From Mesorhizobium huakuii (GTDB taxonomy: Bacteria > Pseudomonadota > Alphaproteobacteria > Rhizobiales > Rhizobiaceae), in NCBI RefSeq assembly GCF_030160235.1, contig NZ_BSNY01000047.1:124001-188000 (forward strand): DNA of 64,000 nt. Reading direction: 5' to 3'. Below, piece after piece: positions 25,136-36,121 of the stretch. The position numbers and the translations under genes were made by a program. The notes under the pieces are model-generated. The model was given only the letters and a program-made list of their open reading frames with translations. It did not search any database and was not told the DNA's origin. Numbering within the stretch: the stretch's first letter is position 1; each line of letters begins with the position of its first letter.

Positions 25136-26089
25136 TTAGTTCGATGCCGCCTCGATCAGCTTGCGCCGCTGCTCCCAGGTGCCGGTGGTCTGCGGCTTGA
25201 CGAACAGCCGGCTGATCTCCGGCATCTCTTCTTTCAGCCGTGCCTCGATGCGCTCGACACAGGCTTCGATCTCCGGTGCCGCCAGATGGTCCTCGAATTC
25301 GATGCTGAGCCCTGCAACGATCTCTTGCGGTCCCATATGGACGGTCAGGACACCGTTCGCGCGCTGAACCGCCGGATCCTGCTGCACGATCGCCAGCATC
25401 CTTTTCTGCACTTCGGGCGATGCCGGCTCGCCGATGAGCAGCCCCTTGCTTTCGCGGGCGAGGAAAATCGCCGTGGCGCCGAGGATGAGCGCTATGCCGA
25501 TCGAGGCGGCGCCGTCGAGCTCCGGCATCTCCAGCAGCTCCGCCGCCAATATGCCGGCAAAGGCGACGATCAGGCCGAGAAGCGCCGCGCTGTCCTCGAA
25601 CAGCACGGTATAGACGCTCGGGTCCTTGCTCGATTGCACGGCCTGCAGCCAGCTCTGCTTGCCCTTCTCCCGGCGGAATTCCTTCAGCGCCACCAGCCAG
25701 GAGCTGCCTTCGAACAGGAAGGAGAGGCCAAGAACGACATAGTTGACCTTGACGTTGGCGACCGGCTCCGGCGCCATGATGTGGAGGATGCCCTCGTAGA
25801 ACGACACGCCGGCACCCAGCGCGAAGACCAGCAGCGCGACGATGAAGCTCCAGAAATAGAGTTCGCGGCCGTGGCCGAGCGGATGTGTGCGGTCGGCCGG
25901 CCGCGCGGCACGGTGCATGCCGTAGAGCAGCAGGCCGCCATTGCCGGTATCGACCAGCGAATGCACGCCTTCCGACAGCATTGCCGAGCTGCCGGTGAAG
26001 AAGGCGGCGGCGAATTTGGTCAGCGCGATCGCCAGATTGCCGGCGAGCGCCGCATAGATGACCATTTTGGAGCCGCCACGCCCGGCCAT
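25136..26089 (-). CDS. Cation diffusion facilitator family transporter (ZnT9-like)
   Basis: 317 residues with about six membrane helices. The metal-site helices read SEGVHSLVDTGNGG (HxxxD, about 37-50) and VLFEDSAALLG (about 160-170), the latter with Glu-Asp where zinc transporters usually have HxxxD, as in the SLC30A9-like branch. A cytoplasmic C-terminal domain is present (IVAGLSIEFEDHL). It probably exports a divalent cation in exchange for protons. ATG 26089 (MAGRGGSKM) is used; the frame is open 69 bases further upstream. Confidence 0.88.
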   Translation of the reverse strand: MAGRGGSKMVIYAALAGNLAIALTKFAAAFFTGSSAMLSEGVHSLVDTGNGGLLLYGMHRAARPADRTHPLGHGRELYFWSFIVALLVFALGAGVSFYEGILHIMAPEPVANVKVNYVVLGLSFLFEGSSWLVALKEFRREKGKQSWLQAVQSSKDPSVYTVLFEDSAALLGLIVAFAGILAAELLEMPELDGAASIGIALILGATAIFLARESKGLLIGEPASPEVQKRMLAIVQQDPAVQRANGVLTVHMGPQEIVAGLSIEFEDHLAAPEIEACVERIEARLKEEMPEISRLFVKPQTTGTWEQRRKLIEAASN

Positions 26090-26207
26090 GCGGTTTGGTC
26101 CCCGTTCACGTGCCCAGTCTAGCGGCCGGACGGCCGCAGCTCCACCATAACGCGCCAACTGCCGGGTCGTTCAAGGCTCGATTTGCCTGGGGCCGGTGGG
26201 ACGGGGA

Positions 26208-27017
26208 CTATTCGACGATCTCGTCGGTCCACACCTTGAAGCCGGCCAGTGTCCCTGGTCCGAAAATATGGGTCAGCGGCACATCCGCCGCATCGCGCCC
26301 GGAGGCGATCAGGATTCGGCCGATGCGCGGCGCATTGTTGCGCGGGTCGAAGACATGCCAGCGGCCGCCGAGATAGACTTCCATCCAGGCGGCGAAATCC
26401 ATGCTCGACCACGGCTTCGGCATGCCGATATCGCTGATGTAGCCGGTGCAATAGCGCGTCGGGATGTTGAGCGCCCGGCAGAAGGTGACGGCAAGATGCG
26501 CGAAGTCGCGGCACACGCCGCTCTGCTCGCGATAGGCTTCCGCCGCGGTGCGCGTCGGCCGCGCATTGCCGTAGTTGAAGACGATGTGGTTGTGGACGAA
26601 GTCGCACACCGCCTGTACGCGCGGGATACCAAGCGGTGTATGGCCGAACAGCCGCCAGGCTTCGCTTGCCAAAAGGTCGCTCTCGCAAAATCGGCTGGGC
26701 AGCAGGAACAGCAGCGTTTCGGCCGGCAGGTCGCGCACCTCGTGTTGCCAGGCCATCAGCTCGCCCATTTCGAATGTGCCGGGGTCGCGGATCACCGCAT
26801 CCGTGCCGAAGGTGAACCGTCCGGGTGGTGCGACGAAGCGATTGCACCAATTGCCGAAACTGTCGCGATAGCCCTGAATCGGAACTGGCGGGCTGGAGGT
26901 CAGGAAATCCGGGCGCTCGAGGTCGGAGGCGCGCGAATAGTGGACATTGAGCATCGCGATGAGCGGCGTTTCCTGCGGGAAGTCGAAACTCATCTCGCAG
27001 CCGATGTGGATCCGCAT
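26208..27017 (-). CDS. Transglutaminase-like cysteine peptidase family protein
   Basis: 269 residues. An N-terminal beta domain precedes a transglutaminase core with the catalytic cysteine in SGVCRDFAHLAVTFCRAL (about 167-184), histidine/tryptophan region in SSMDFAAWMEVYLGG and aspartate in WHVFDPRNN. The active-site order Cys-His-Asp seems met, except that the usual His before the strand reads Ala-Trp (FAAWMEVY), so activity is uncertain. These proteins may be proteases or amide hydrolases; the substrate is unknown. Confidence 0.8.
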   Translation of the reverse strand: MRIHIGCEMSFDFPQETPLIAMLNVHYSRASDLERPDFLTSSPPVPIQGYRDSFGNWCNRFVAPPGRFTFGTDAVIRDPGTFEMGELMAWQHEVRDLPAETLLFLLPSRFCESDLLASEAWRLFGHTPLGIPRVQAVCDFVHNHIVFNYGNARPTRTAAEAYREQSGVCRDFAHLAVTFCRALNIPTRYCTGYISDIGMPKPWSSMDFAAWMEVYLGGRWHVFDPRNNAPRIGRILIASGRDAADVPLTHIFGPGTLAGFKVWTDEIVE

Positions 27018-27125
27018 TGTCGTCCTGACCGGCCTGCTCGACGATCACCCGGCGAAAGCGCGGGTCGATGCTGCAGTGCGAAGTTGAGAATGGCACGGAC
27101 CGGGATGGTTCACGAGCAAATTAGA

Positions 27126-27193
27126 GCAATTCCAGGAAAAGTGTGAAGCGGTTTTCCCGGGAAAAGCGCGTAGCGCTTTCCCTTGGGAATTGC
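27126..27193. repeat. Palindromic intergenic repeat, 27.1 kb copy
   Basis: GCAATTCC (27126-27133) is inverted as GGAATTGC (27186-27193). The AAGTGTGAAGCGGTTTTC core follows the first arm, as in the 20.3-kb copy. An inner stem, GGAAAAGCGC/GCGCTTTCC (27160-27181, one bulge), is an extra not present in the other copies. It lies between the start of the transglutaminase gene and the small lysine-rich gene; 27018-27125 and 27194-27316 show nothing else. Confidence 0.75.
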
Positions 27194-27316
27194 ATCAAAA
27201 CAAGAGTCTGGAAATTGGTTGAAAGCGGTCAACCGGCGATCGTGACAGGCGCTGCCCCCTTGCAGCAAAGCGTTTCTCTTGTTTCACTTCATTCCCCGCA
27301 ACTGGAGGAACGAATC

Positions 27317-27442
27317 ATGGCTAAAGGTGCGATGAAGGCAGGCAAGGAAGCCCGCAAGCCGAAGAAGGATGCCAAGAAACCGGCGCCCGCTCCCGCCCTG
27401 AAAGCGCCGCCGGTCAAGGCGATGCGCATCAAGGAAAAGTAG
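27317..27442 (+). CDS. Small Lys/Ala/Pro-rich basic protein (41 aa)
   Basis: ATG 27317 follows a strong TGGAGGAA site. The peptide opens MAKGAMKAGKEARKPKKDAK and continues with a proline/alanine hinge to the terminal MRIKEK. About a third of residues are lysine or arginine, as in tails of histone H1-like or nucleoid proteins. I recognise no family with certainty. A DNA- or RNA-binding role is inferred from charge alone. Confidence 0.65.
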   Translation: MAKGAMKAGKEARKPKKDAKKPAPAPALKAPPVKAMRIKEK

Positions 27443-27499
27443 GCATCGGCAAGTCAGGCGCGGCAAATCCCACCCGCGGCGTCAGACGATGCCGCCGGG

Positions 27500-27527
27500 T
27501 TGATCGGGCATTTGGACAACCTATATC
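27500..27527 (+). promoter_or_regulatory. Candidate promoter for the guanidine riboswitch transcript
   Basis: TTGATC (27500-27505) and CTATAT (27521-27526), the latter like alphaproteobacterial -10 elements, are separated by 15 bp (16 if the -10 is read as TATATC). Transcription would begin at about 27532, right at the first aptamer stem, which supports the pair. Confidence 0.45.
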
Positions 27528-27530
27528 CAT

Positions 27531-27582
27531 GGCGCGGGGACGACCCCGCGCCTCCCCAACAATTCGGTCGGGACGACCCGCC
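27531..27582 (+). promoter_or_regulatory. Guanidine-II riboswitch (mini-ykkC motif)
   Basis: Two tandem hairpins both close on an ACGA loop, the ACGR hallmark of mini-ykkC. P1: GGCGCGGGG (27531-27539), loop ACGA (27540-27543), CCCCGCGCC (27544-27552). P2: CGGG (27569-27572), loop ACGA (27573-27576), CCCG (27577-27580), extended by G-C beyond one mismatch. It lies 62 bases before a gdx-type SMR gene, the standard target. Guanidinium binding in known members couples the two loops and frees the ribosome site. Confidence 0.88.
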
Positions 27583-27644
27583 ATGATGATCGGCATCTGA
27601 GGATCGGATCCTGTCTCCGGCCCGATGCTGGATGGAGCGCTCCG

Positions 27645-27959
27645 ATGTCTTGGACTTTTCTGTTTTTCGCCGGCCTGTTCGAAATCGGCTGGGCGATCGG
27701 CCTCAAATACACCGATGGGTTCACCAGGCTGGTTCCGACGGTCCTCACGGTTGCGTCGATGATCGTCAGCCTTACATTGCTCGGCCTGGCGTTGAAGGCG
27801 CTTCCCGTCGGCACCGCCTATGCGGTATGGACCGGCATCGGCACGGTTGGCACGGCCCTGCTCGGCATCTGGCTGCTCGGCGAGCCCGCCACCGCGATCC
27901 GGCTCGCCTGCATCGCGCTGATCGTCTGCGGCATCATGGGGCTGAAATTCGCGGCCTGA
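27645..27959 (+). CDS. gdx: Guanidinium exporter Gdx (SMR family, SugE type)
   Basis: 104-residue, four-helix small multidrug resistance protein in the inner membrane; exchanges guanidinium for protons as an antiparallel dimer. Glu13 ([17 protein letters not shown]), Trp16 and the [18 protein letters not shown] loop are of the SugE/Gdx subtype and not of broad-range EmrE. The guanidine-II riboswitch upstream supports guanidinium as substrate. Induction is therefore expected when guanidine is present. Confidence 0.92.
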   Translation: MSWTFLFFAGLFEIGWAIGLKYTDGFTRLVPTVLTVASMIVSLTLLGLALKALPVGTAYAVWTGIGTVGTALLGIWLLGEPATAIRLACIALIVCGIMGLKFAA

Positions 27960-28073
27960 GAGGGTGTCGGACACCACTGTGCATCCCACAAGGCAAAAGC
28001 ACCGCACAAATGCCTTCAGGGCCGCTGCAAGGCGACCCTGATTCAATATTCGAACTTGGCTGCGCCGAAGCTG

Positions 28074-28508
28074 CTAGCGGGCGGAGAAGCCCGGAGGAGC
28101 CCGGCCGGTCCGTGCCTTGCGCGCGGCATAGCGTGCGTCACGCTTGGCCTTGCGCTCGGCCTCGTCGGCGAGCAGGCGGGCAATGCGCTCGGTCTCTTCG
28201 GCTTCCCGAATTTTGGCCTCGGCCTGGGCTGCCTCTTCGGCGGCGATGCGTGCCGCTTCGGCTGCTGCCTCGCGCTCGGCCTTCTCGGCGGCTTCGCGTG
28301 CCAGCTTTTCCTGCTTCAGCCTCGCCTTCTCGGCTTCGCGGATCTCACGAGCCTGGAGGATCGCCTTGCGCTCGGCCTGTCGCGCCAGCACCGCAGGATC
28401 ATCTGCCGCCGGCTTTGACTTGAAGCGCTCCAGAAGCGCCTTCTTTGCCTCGTTCGCGGCATTGCGCCGCTCGAAAATGTCTTTTTCCCTGTAGATAGCC
28501 AAGTCCAC
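28074..28508 (-). CDS. Highly charged coiled-coil protein (DUF6481-like)
   Basis: 144 residues, almost entirely Ala/Glu/Arg/Lys helix (about 10-125). FERRNAANEAKKALLERFK near the start resembles the rhizobial DUF6481 family, from memory. The start is uncertain: GTG 28508 sits too close to its AGGGA, and a TTG two codons later is possible. The Ala/Glu heptads suggest a long helical rod. Function unknown. Confidence 0.7.
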   Translation of the reverse strand: MDLAIYREKDIFERRNAANEAKKALLERFKSKPAADDPAVLARQAERKAILQAREIREAEKARLKQEKLAREAAEKAEREAAAEAARIAAEEAAQAEAKIREAEETERIARLLADEAERKAKRDARYAARKARTGRAPPGFSAR

Positions 28509-28723
28509 TTCCCTGAAGTCAATTCGCGAGGCTTACATACGCGCGAATGCCGAGAGTTCAAGCGCCAAATCGGTATGCCAGCCATGAAATTCCGTCATGT
28601 TGCAGCCGGGAGACGCCTTTTCCCGCCCAAACCGACATGCACTGTTCACCGTCCACGCCTCTGGCGGCAAGGCAGTTCGCTCGCTACGTCTAGCTGCAAA
28701 ACCCAACACCAGGATGACATCAC

Positions 28724-29785
28724 ATGGAACTCGGTCTCTACACTTTCGCCGACGTCAGCCCGCAGCCCGGCCCGGGCGCCATCGGGCCGCATGAGCGCTT
28801 GCGCAACCTGATGGAGGAGGTCGAACTCGCCGACCAGGTCGGTCTCGACGTCTTTGGTCTGGGCGAACATCACCGGCCCGATTATGCCGCCTCCGCGCCG
28901 GTCGTGGCGCTGGCCGCTGCCGCCGAGCGCTCGAAGCGCATCAAGCTGACCAGCGCGGTCACGGTATTGTCCTCCGACGATCCGGTGCGCGTCTTCCAGC
29001 AGTTCGCCACGCTCGATCTTCTCTCGAACGGCCGTGCCGAGATCATGGCCGGACGCGGTTCGTTCATCGAATCCTTCCCGCTGTTCGGCTACAATCTGGA
29101 AGACTACGACGAGCTCTTCGCCGAAAAGCTGGACCTGCTGCTCGCCATCCGTGACAGCGTCAAGGTCACCTGGTCCGGCAATCTGCGCGCGCCGATCAAC
29201 GATCGCGGCGTCTATCCCCGGCCCTTCCAGGACAGGCTGCCGGTCTGGATCGCCATTGGCGGCACGCCGCAGTCCGCCGCCCGCGCGGGCGCGCTCGGCC
29301 TGCCGCTGGCGCTTGCCATCATCGGCGGCGAGCCGGCCCGCTTCGCGCCGCTGTTCGACCTCTACCGCGAGGCCGCCAGGCGCGCCGGCAGCGACCCGGC
29401 GGGTCTCGCCACCAGCATAAACGTGCATGGCTTCATCGCCGACACAACCGAACAGGCGGCCGACGATTTCTACGGCCCGCAGGCCGAGGTGATGAACCGC
29501 ATCGGCCGCGAGCGCGGCTGGGGCCCGACATCGCGGGCACATTTCGACCAGTCGCGTGGTCCCAACGGCGCCCTGTTCGTCGGCAGTCCCGAGCAGGTGG
29601 CTGAGAAGATCGTCGCCCAGCACAGGATCTTCAACAATGACCGCTTCCTGCTGCAGATGGCGATCGGCACCATGCCGCACGCCAAGATCATGAAGGCGAT
29701 CGAACTCTACGGCACCAAAGTGGCGCCGATCGTGCGCAAGGAAACGTCGAAGTCCGCGCCAGCGGTGGCAGCGCCGGTCGCATAA
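28724..29785 (+). CDS. LLM class flavin-dependent oxidoreductase
   Basis: 353-residue luciferase-like monooxygenase (TIM barrel) using reduced flavin supplied by a reductase. [28 protein letters not shown] (about 46-60), [13 protein letters not shown] and [12 protein letters not shown] are typical of the alkanal-monooxygenase-like group. The substrate is unknown. A second, distantly similar LLM gene lies 2.2 kb downstream on the same strand. Confidence 0.9.
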   Translation: MELGLYTFADVSPQPGPGAIGPHERLRNLMEEVELADQVGLDVFGLGEHHRPDYAASAPVVALAAAAERSKRIKLTSAVTVLSSDDPVRVFQQFATLDLLSNGRAEIMAGRGSFIESFPLFGYNLEDYDELFAEKLDLLLAIRDSVKVTWSGNLRAPINDRGVYPRPFQDRLPVWIAIGGTPQSAARAGALGLPLALAIIGGEPARFAPLFDLYREAARRAGSDPAGLATSINVHGFIADTTEQAADDFYGPQAEVMNRIGRERGWGPTSRAHFDQSRGPNGALFVGSPEQVAEKIVAQHRIFNNDRFLLQMAIGTMPHAKIMKAIELYGTKVAPIVRKETSKSAPAVAAPVA

Positions 29786-29898
29786 GCCAACGGCAGGGCC
29801 CACTCCATGGGCCTCGCCGGCTAACGGAACCTTGCTGACGCGCCGGCGTTTCCCGTCAACGGACTGCGCAAGTTGCGGCGCACCGATGAGGGTCCATT

Positions 29899-32974
<3,076 letters not shown>

Positions 32975-33052
32975 CATTTATCCGCCTGGTGCTTTTGCCG
33001 GCAGCGATGCTCTGCTAAGTGCGGGCGCATCCCCAGCAAGAGCGAGCTTTCC

Positions 33053-33847
33053 GTGACCCATGATCTTGACGCCCGCACGCAGTTTGCCATCGACCTGGCG
33101 CGGCGGGCAGGCGCACTCGGGCTCGAATATTTCCGCGACCTGGAAAGCCTGACCATCGAGAGCAAGGGCCATCAGGACCTGGTCTCGCAAGCCGACCGCG
33201 AGGTCGAGCTGTTTATCCGAGCGGCGATCGCCAAGGACTATCCGCAGGATGGCATCGTCGGCGAGGAACATGCCTCTGTCGCCAGCTCGACCGGCCATGT
33301 CTGGGTCATCGACCCGATAGACGGCACCGCCAATTTCGTCCGCGGCATTCCGGCATGGTGTGTGGTGATCGCTTGCGCAAGGGACGGGGAGACGGTCGTC
33401 GGCGTCATTCACGAGCCGTCGACCGGCCAGACGTTCCACGGCAGGCTCGGCGGTGGCGCCTTCATCAATGGCAGGCCGATCAAGGCAAGTGCCGCGACCA
33501 GCCTGGAAGAAGGGTCGGTGGGGACCGGGTTCTCGAACCGCGCCAAGGCCGAGAACATCGCCGTGCTGATCCAGAAGCTTCTCGCCGAAGGTGGCGTCTT
33601 CTTCCGCAACGCCTCCGGCGCCCTGATGCTGGCCTATGTGGCCTCGGGCCGGCTGCTTGGCTACGTCGAGGAACACATGAACGCCTGGGACTGCCTGGCC
33701 GGCATGCTGTTGATCGAGGAAGCCGGCGGCACCGTCCTGAGGGCGGATCCCAAGACGGTGCTGCAGAGCGGCACACAGGTCATCACGGGTGGCAAGGGTG
33801 TCTTTTCGAAGCTGCAGGAACTGTGCTCCGGGGTATTCAGGTCCTGA
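33053..33847 (+). CDS. Inositol monophosphatase family protein
   Basis: 264-residue Mg-dependent phosphatase. GEEHAS (about 68-73), WVIDPIDGTANFVRGIP (about 84-100, DPIDGT metal site) and the C-terminal MNAWDCLAGMLLIEEAGG (WD motif) are complete. Substrate may be inositol-1-phosphate, histidinol phosphate or 3'-phosphoadenosine phosphate; the sequence does not decide. Start is GTG 33053; the nearby ATG is out of frame. The next gene to the right begins the lower-GC islet. Confidence 0.92.
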   Translation: MTHDLDARTQFAIDLARRAGALGLEYFRDLESLTIESKGHQDLVSQADREVELFIRAAIAKDYPQDGIVGEEHASVASSTGHVWVIDPIDGTANFVRGIPAWCVVIACARDGETVVGVIHEPSTGQTFHGRLGGGAFINGRPIKASAATSLEEGSVGTGFSNRAKAENIAVLIQKLLAEGGVFFRNASGALMLAYVASGRLLGYVEEHMNAWDCLAGMLLIEEAGGTVLRADPKTVLQSGTQVITGGKGVFSKLQELCSGVFRS

Positions 33848-33954
33848 TTCTTCGCCACGGGTGGGAGCGGCCGGAACCTTGCCCAGCCTTCAAAGTACTA
33901 TAACGGAAGCTTCATCACCTTGAATTAACCATCAACGTGAAGGAGAATCTTCCT

Positions 33955-34707
33955 ATGGCTGAGACTTCAATCGAATGGACCGACGCGACATGGAACCCGG
34001 TGGCGGGCTGCACGATCCTGACCGCTGGCTGTACGAACTGCTACGCGATGCGCATGGCAGCAAGACTAGATGCTATGGGAATGAACAAGTACCAGGGCCT
34101 AACACGGAAGACCGGTGGCCGGGCCAAGTGGACCGGGAAAGTCATCACCGATCCGAAATCGCTGTCGATCCCTGCAACTTGGTCAAAACCCCGCCGCGTC
34201 TTCGTGAATTCGATGTCTGATCTCTTCCATGTCGATGTGCCCGCCGATTTTATTCGACAGGTGTGGACTGTGATGGAAGAGACGCCGCGACATACCTATC
34301 AGATTCTAACGAAGCGCCCGGAAGTCATGGCGAAGGTCCTGACACGCGGCGATTTTCCCGTTCTGCCGAATGTCTGGCTCGGGACCAGTGTTGAAGATCA
34401 TCGAGTGCTGGGTCGACTTGATGATCTTCGCCGAGTGCCAGCAGCAATTCGGTTCGTTTCTCTAGAGCCTCTGATTGGGTCTGTAGCCGGTGCCAATCTC
34501 ACCGATATTCATTGGGCGATCGTAGGCGGTGAAAGCGGACCAGGGGCACGGTATATGAATCCTCACTGGGTCGACGAGATTGAAACGATGTGCCGACGCG
34601 CGGGCACGGCATTCTTCTTCAAACAGTGGGGAGGCAACAACAAGAAAGCCGCTGGCCGCGTGCTCAACGGTCGCATCTATGATGAGATGCCGACAGCTAC
34701 AGTCTAG
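33955..34707 (+). CDS. DUF5131 (phage Gp37/Gp68 family) three-Cys-motif protein
   Basis: 250 residues from ATG 33955, 9 bases after AAGGAG; an upstream GTG (33937) is rejected. The three-cysteine motif is Cys19-x6-Cys26-x2-Cys29-Tyr-Ala, resembling a radical-SAM iron-sulfur site with longer first spacing. Family blocks are FVNSMSDLFH, ILTKRPE, WLGTSVED, RFVSLEPLIG, IVGGESGPGARYM and FFFKQWGG. Function unproven. It is convergent with the TcmP-type gene and the two TAG stops share the same CTAG (34704-34707). GC is lower than in flanking genes, which suggests recent transfer. Confidence 0.9.
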   Translation: MAETSIEWTDATWNPVAGCTILTAGCTNCYAMRMAARLDAMGMNKYQGLTRKTGGRAKWTGKVITDPKSLSIPATWSKPRRVFVNSMSDLFHVDVPADFIRQVWTVMEETPRHTYQILTKRPEVMAKVLTRGDFPVLPNVWLGTSVEDHRVLGRLDDLRRVPAAIRFVSLEPLIGSVAGANLTDIHWAIVGGESGPGARYMNPHWVDEIETMCRRAGTAFFFKQWGGNNKKAAGRVLNGRIYDEMPTATV

Positions 34708-35555
34708 AAGAGGCTGCCTTGCTTCTGCTTGTTGGCGGCGACTTTCCAAAATGCCAGCGCAAGTTCATGCTTGGCGGCTAGCAGGAGCCAATATAGAGGC
34801 TGGTTGCCGGGGCCGGTGATTAGTTTGGGTTCCAAAGAGGGCCACACGCCAAGTCGCCCAACAAGTTCGGACCAATATCGCAAAATTGCCTGGCGCGTTG
34901 CCGTGACGCTTCCAGCTTTGATGGCATCACGCCAACCAGGAATGAAGGCATCGAATACTGTCGAGTCGCCCGACGAGTAGTTGTCGAGATTCCGCTGCAG
35001 GTCCATTTGGCTTACATGTACGAGCATGTCGATATGCCGTAGGCCTGACAACGTCCGGATCATCTCGAAGTTAAGTGTCTGCAGGTTGTAAGGATCTAGG
35101 TACGCAAAATTCAAACCATGAGGGTTCAGAACGCTGACGAACATCTTGATGGTGGCAACAGCATCACCCGTGAAAGCCACAACTGGAGCGTTTAATGCGC
35201 GTAACCGCTTTTCACAGGCCTCAACTCGTTCGGCTTCAATGTCGCCGATATATACCGCAGAGAATGGCGTATTGCTGTCGACGCTCTTTTTCCAGGCGGC
35301 AATCGCGCCGCCATCGATGAATTCATTGACGCCGCGAATCTTACATCTACCCGGCCCACAAAACGGATCAATCAGCGTCGCGCCAGCCTTTCCCGGGTCG
35401 AGCCATCTCGACCGGACGCCACGGCTGATATCGACATAGCGGCATAGATATTCGTGCTTGGTTTTGGCCCAGGCGCCTACCTCCTCTACGGGCGATCCAT
35501 CGTCGCCTGCGATAAGCTGCCCCACCATTGCCCCCGTTTTGTTCGATCCAATCAC
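34704..35555 (-). CDS. tcmP: Three-Cys-motif partner protein TcmP (methyltransferase-like)
   Basis: 283 residues from GTG 35555; ATG 35528 (residue 10) is an alternative since neither has a good ribosome site. The order LIDPFCGPGR (61-70), GDIE (104-107), TGDA (129-132) and AYLDPYN (151-157) is that of a class I SAM-dependent methyltransferase, with motif IV like the DPPY of base methylases. KTKHEYLCRYV near residue 31 is typical of TcmP. TcmP is named for its habit of lying beside DUF5131-type genes, as here. Direct repeats TGATCGAC (35565-35572, 35579-35586) lie just upstream and may be regulatory. Confidence 0.85.
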   Translation of the reverse strand: MIGSNKTGAMVGQLIAGDDGSPVEEVGAWAKTKHEYLCRYVDISRGVRSRWLDPGKAGATLIDPFCGPGRCKIRGVNEFIDGGAIAAWKKSVDSNTPFSAVYIGDIEAERVEACEKRLRALNAPVVAFTGDAVATIKMFVSVLNPHGLNFAYLDPYNLQTLNFEMIRTLSGLRHIDMLVHVSQMDLQRNLDNYSSGDSTVFDAFIPGWRDAIKAGSVTATRQAILRYWSELVGRLGVWPSLEPKLITGPGNQPLYWLLLAAKHELALAFWKVAANKQKQGSLF

Positions 35556-35659
35556 CTTTAGTGTTGATCGACAAGCGATGATCGACCCACCCTGCTGGGA
35601 AGACCACGTCTCACCCGTGCGGCACGGAATCTAGCTTGCAACGTCAGGCTATCTTGGAA

Positions 35660-36121
35660 CTACGCCAGCTTGGCCAGCAGCTTCATGAAAGTGGCGATCT
35701 CCTTGGCCGAGAGCGGCGCCAGCGTTTCCCTGGTGATCTCGCGCGCCAGCGGGATCAGGCGTTCGATGGCGTCGCGCCCTTCGGCGGTCAGATTGACCAG
35801 CAGCCGCCTTTTGTCGATCTCATGCTTGGAGAGCTCGACCAGGCCGCGCGCCTTCAGCCGGTCGATGACGCCCTTCACCGTCGCCGCATCCATGGCGATC
35901 AGCGTGCCGAGCTGGTTCTGCGAGGTCTCGCCGACATCGCGCAGCTTGGCCAGCGCGGCGAATTGCGGTGGCGTCAGGTCGCCGATATGCGCGGCGAAGA
36001 TCGAGACATGGCGCTGGTGCGCCTTGCGCAGGATGAAGCCGACCTGCTCCTGCAGGAGGTAATCGTGCTCCTCGGGCTCTTCGACCTCGACCAGCTTGAG
36101 CAGATTGTCCTCGCCGCTCAC
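35660..36121 (-). CDS. MarR family transcriptional regulator of the heterocycle operon
   Basis: 153 residues from GTG 36121, whose GTGA overlaps the DUF1185 stop; the frame is open further but that part is shadow. Winged helix-turn-helix: TPPQFAALAKLRDVG, SQNQLGTLIAMDAATVKGVIDRLKARGLVEL and the wing HEIDKRRLLVNLT. It resembles regulators of aromatic-acid catabolism. Being the last gene of the six-gene operon it probably represses that operon, perhaps through the dyad at 42926-42941. Confidence 0.9.
   Translation of the reverse strand: MSGEDNLLKLVEVEEPEEHDYLLQEQVGFILRKAHQRHVSIFAAHIGDLTPPQFAALAKLRDVGETSQNQLGTLIAMDAATVKGVIDRLKARGLVELSKHEIDKRRLLVNLTAEGRDAIERLIPLAREITRETLAPLSAKEIATFMKLLAKLA

Noticed and set aside
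28646-29803. 385-aa frame antisense to the LLM oxidoreductase at 28724
   Set aside because: The plus-strand frame has clear luciferase-like motifs; the antisense frame has none.
33848-35659. Integrated element with attachment sites around the DUF5131/TcmP islet
   Set aside because: No tRNA end, integrase or flanking direct repeat was found at either border; transfer is inferred from composition and family distribution only.
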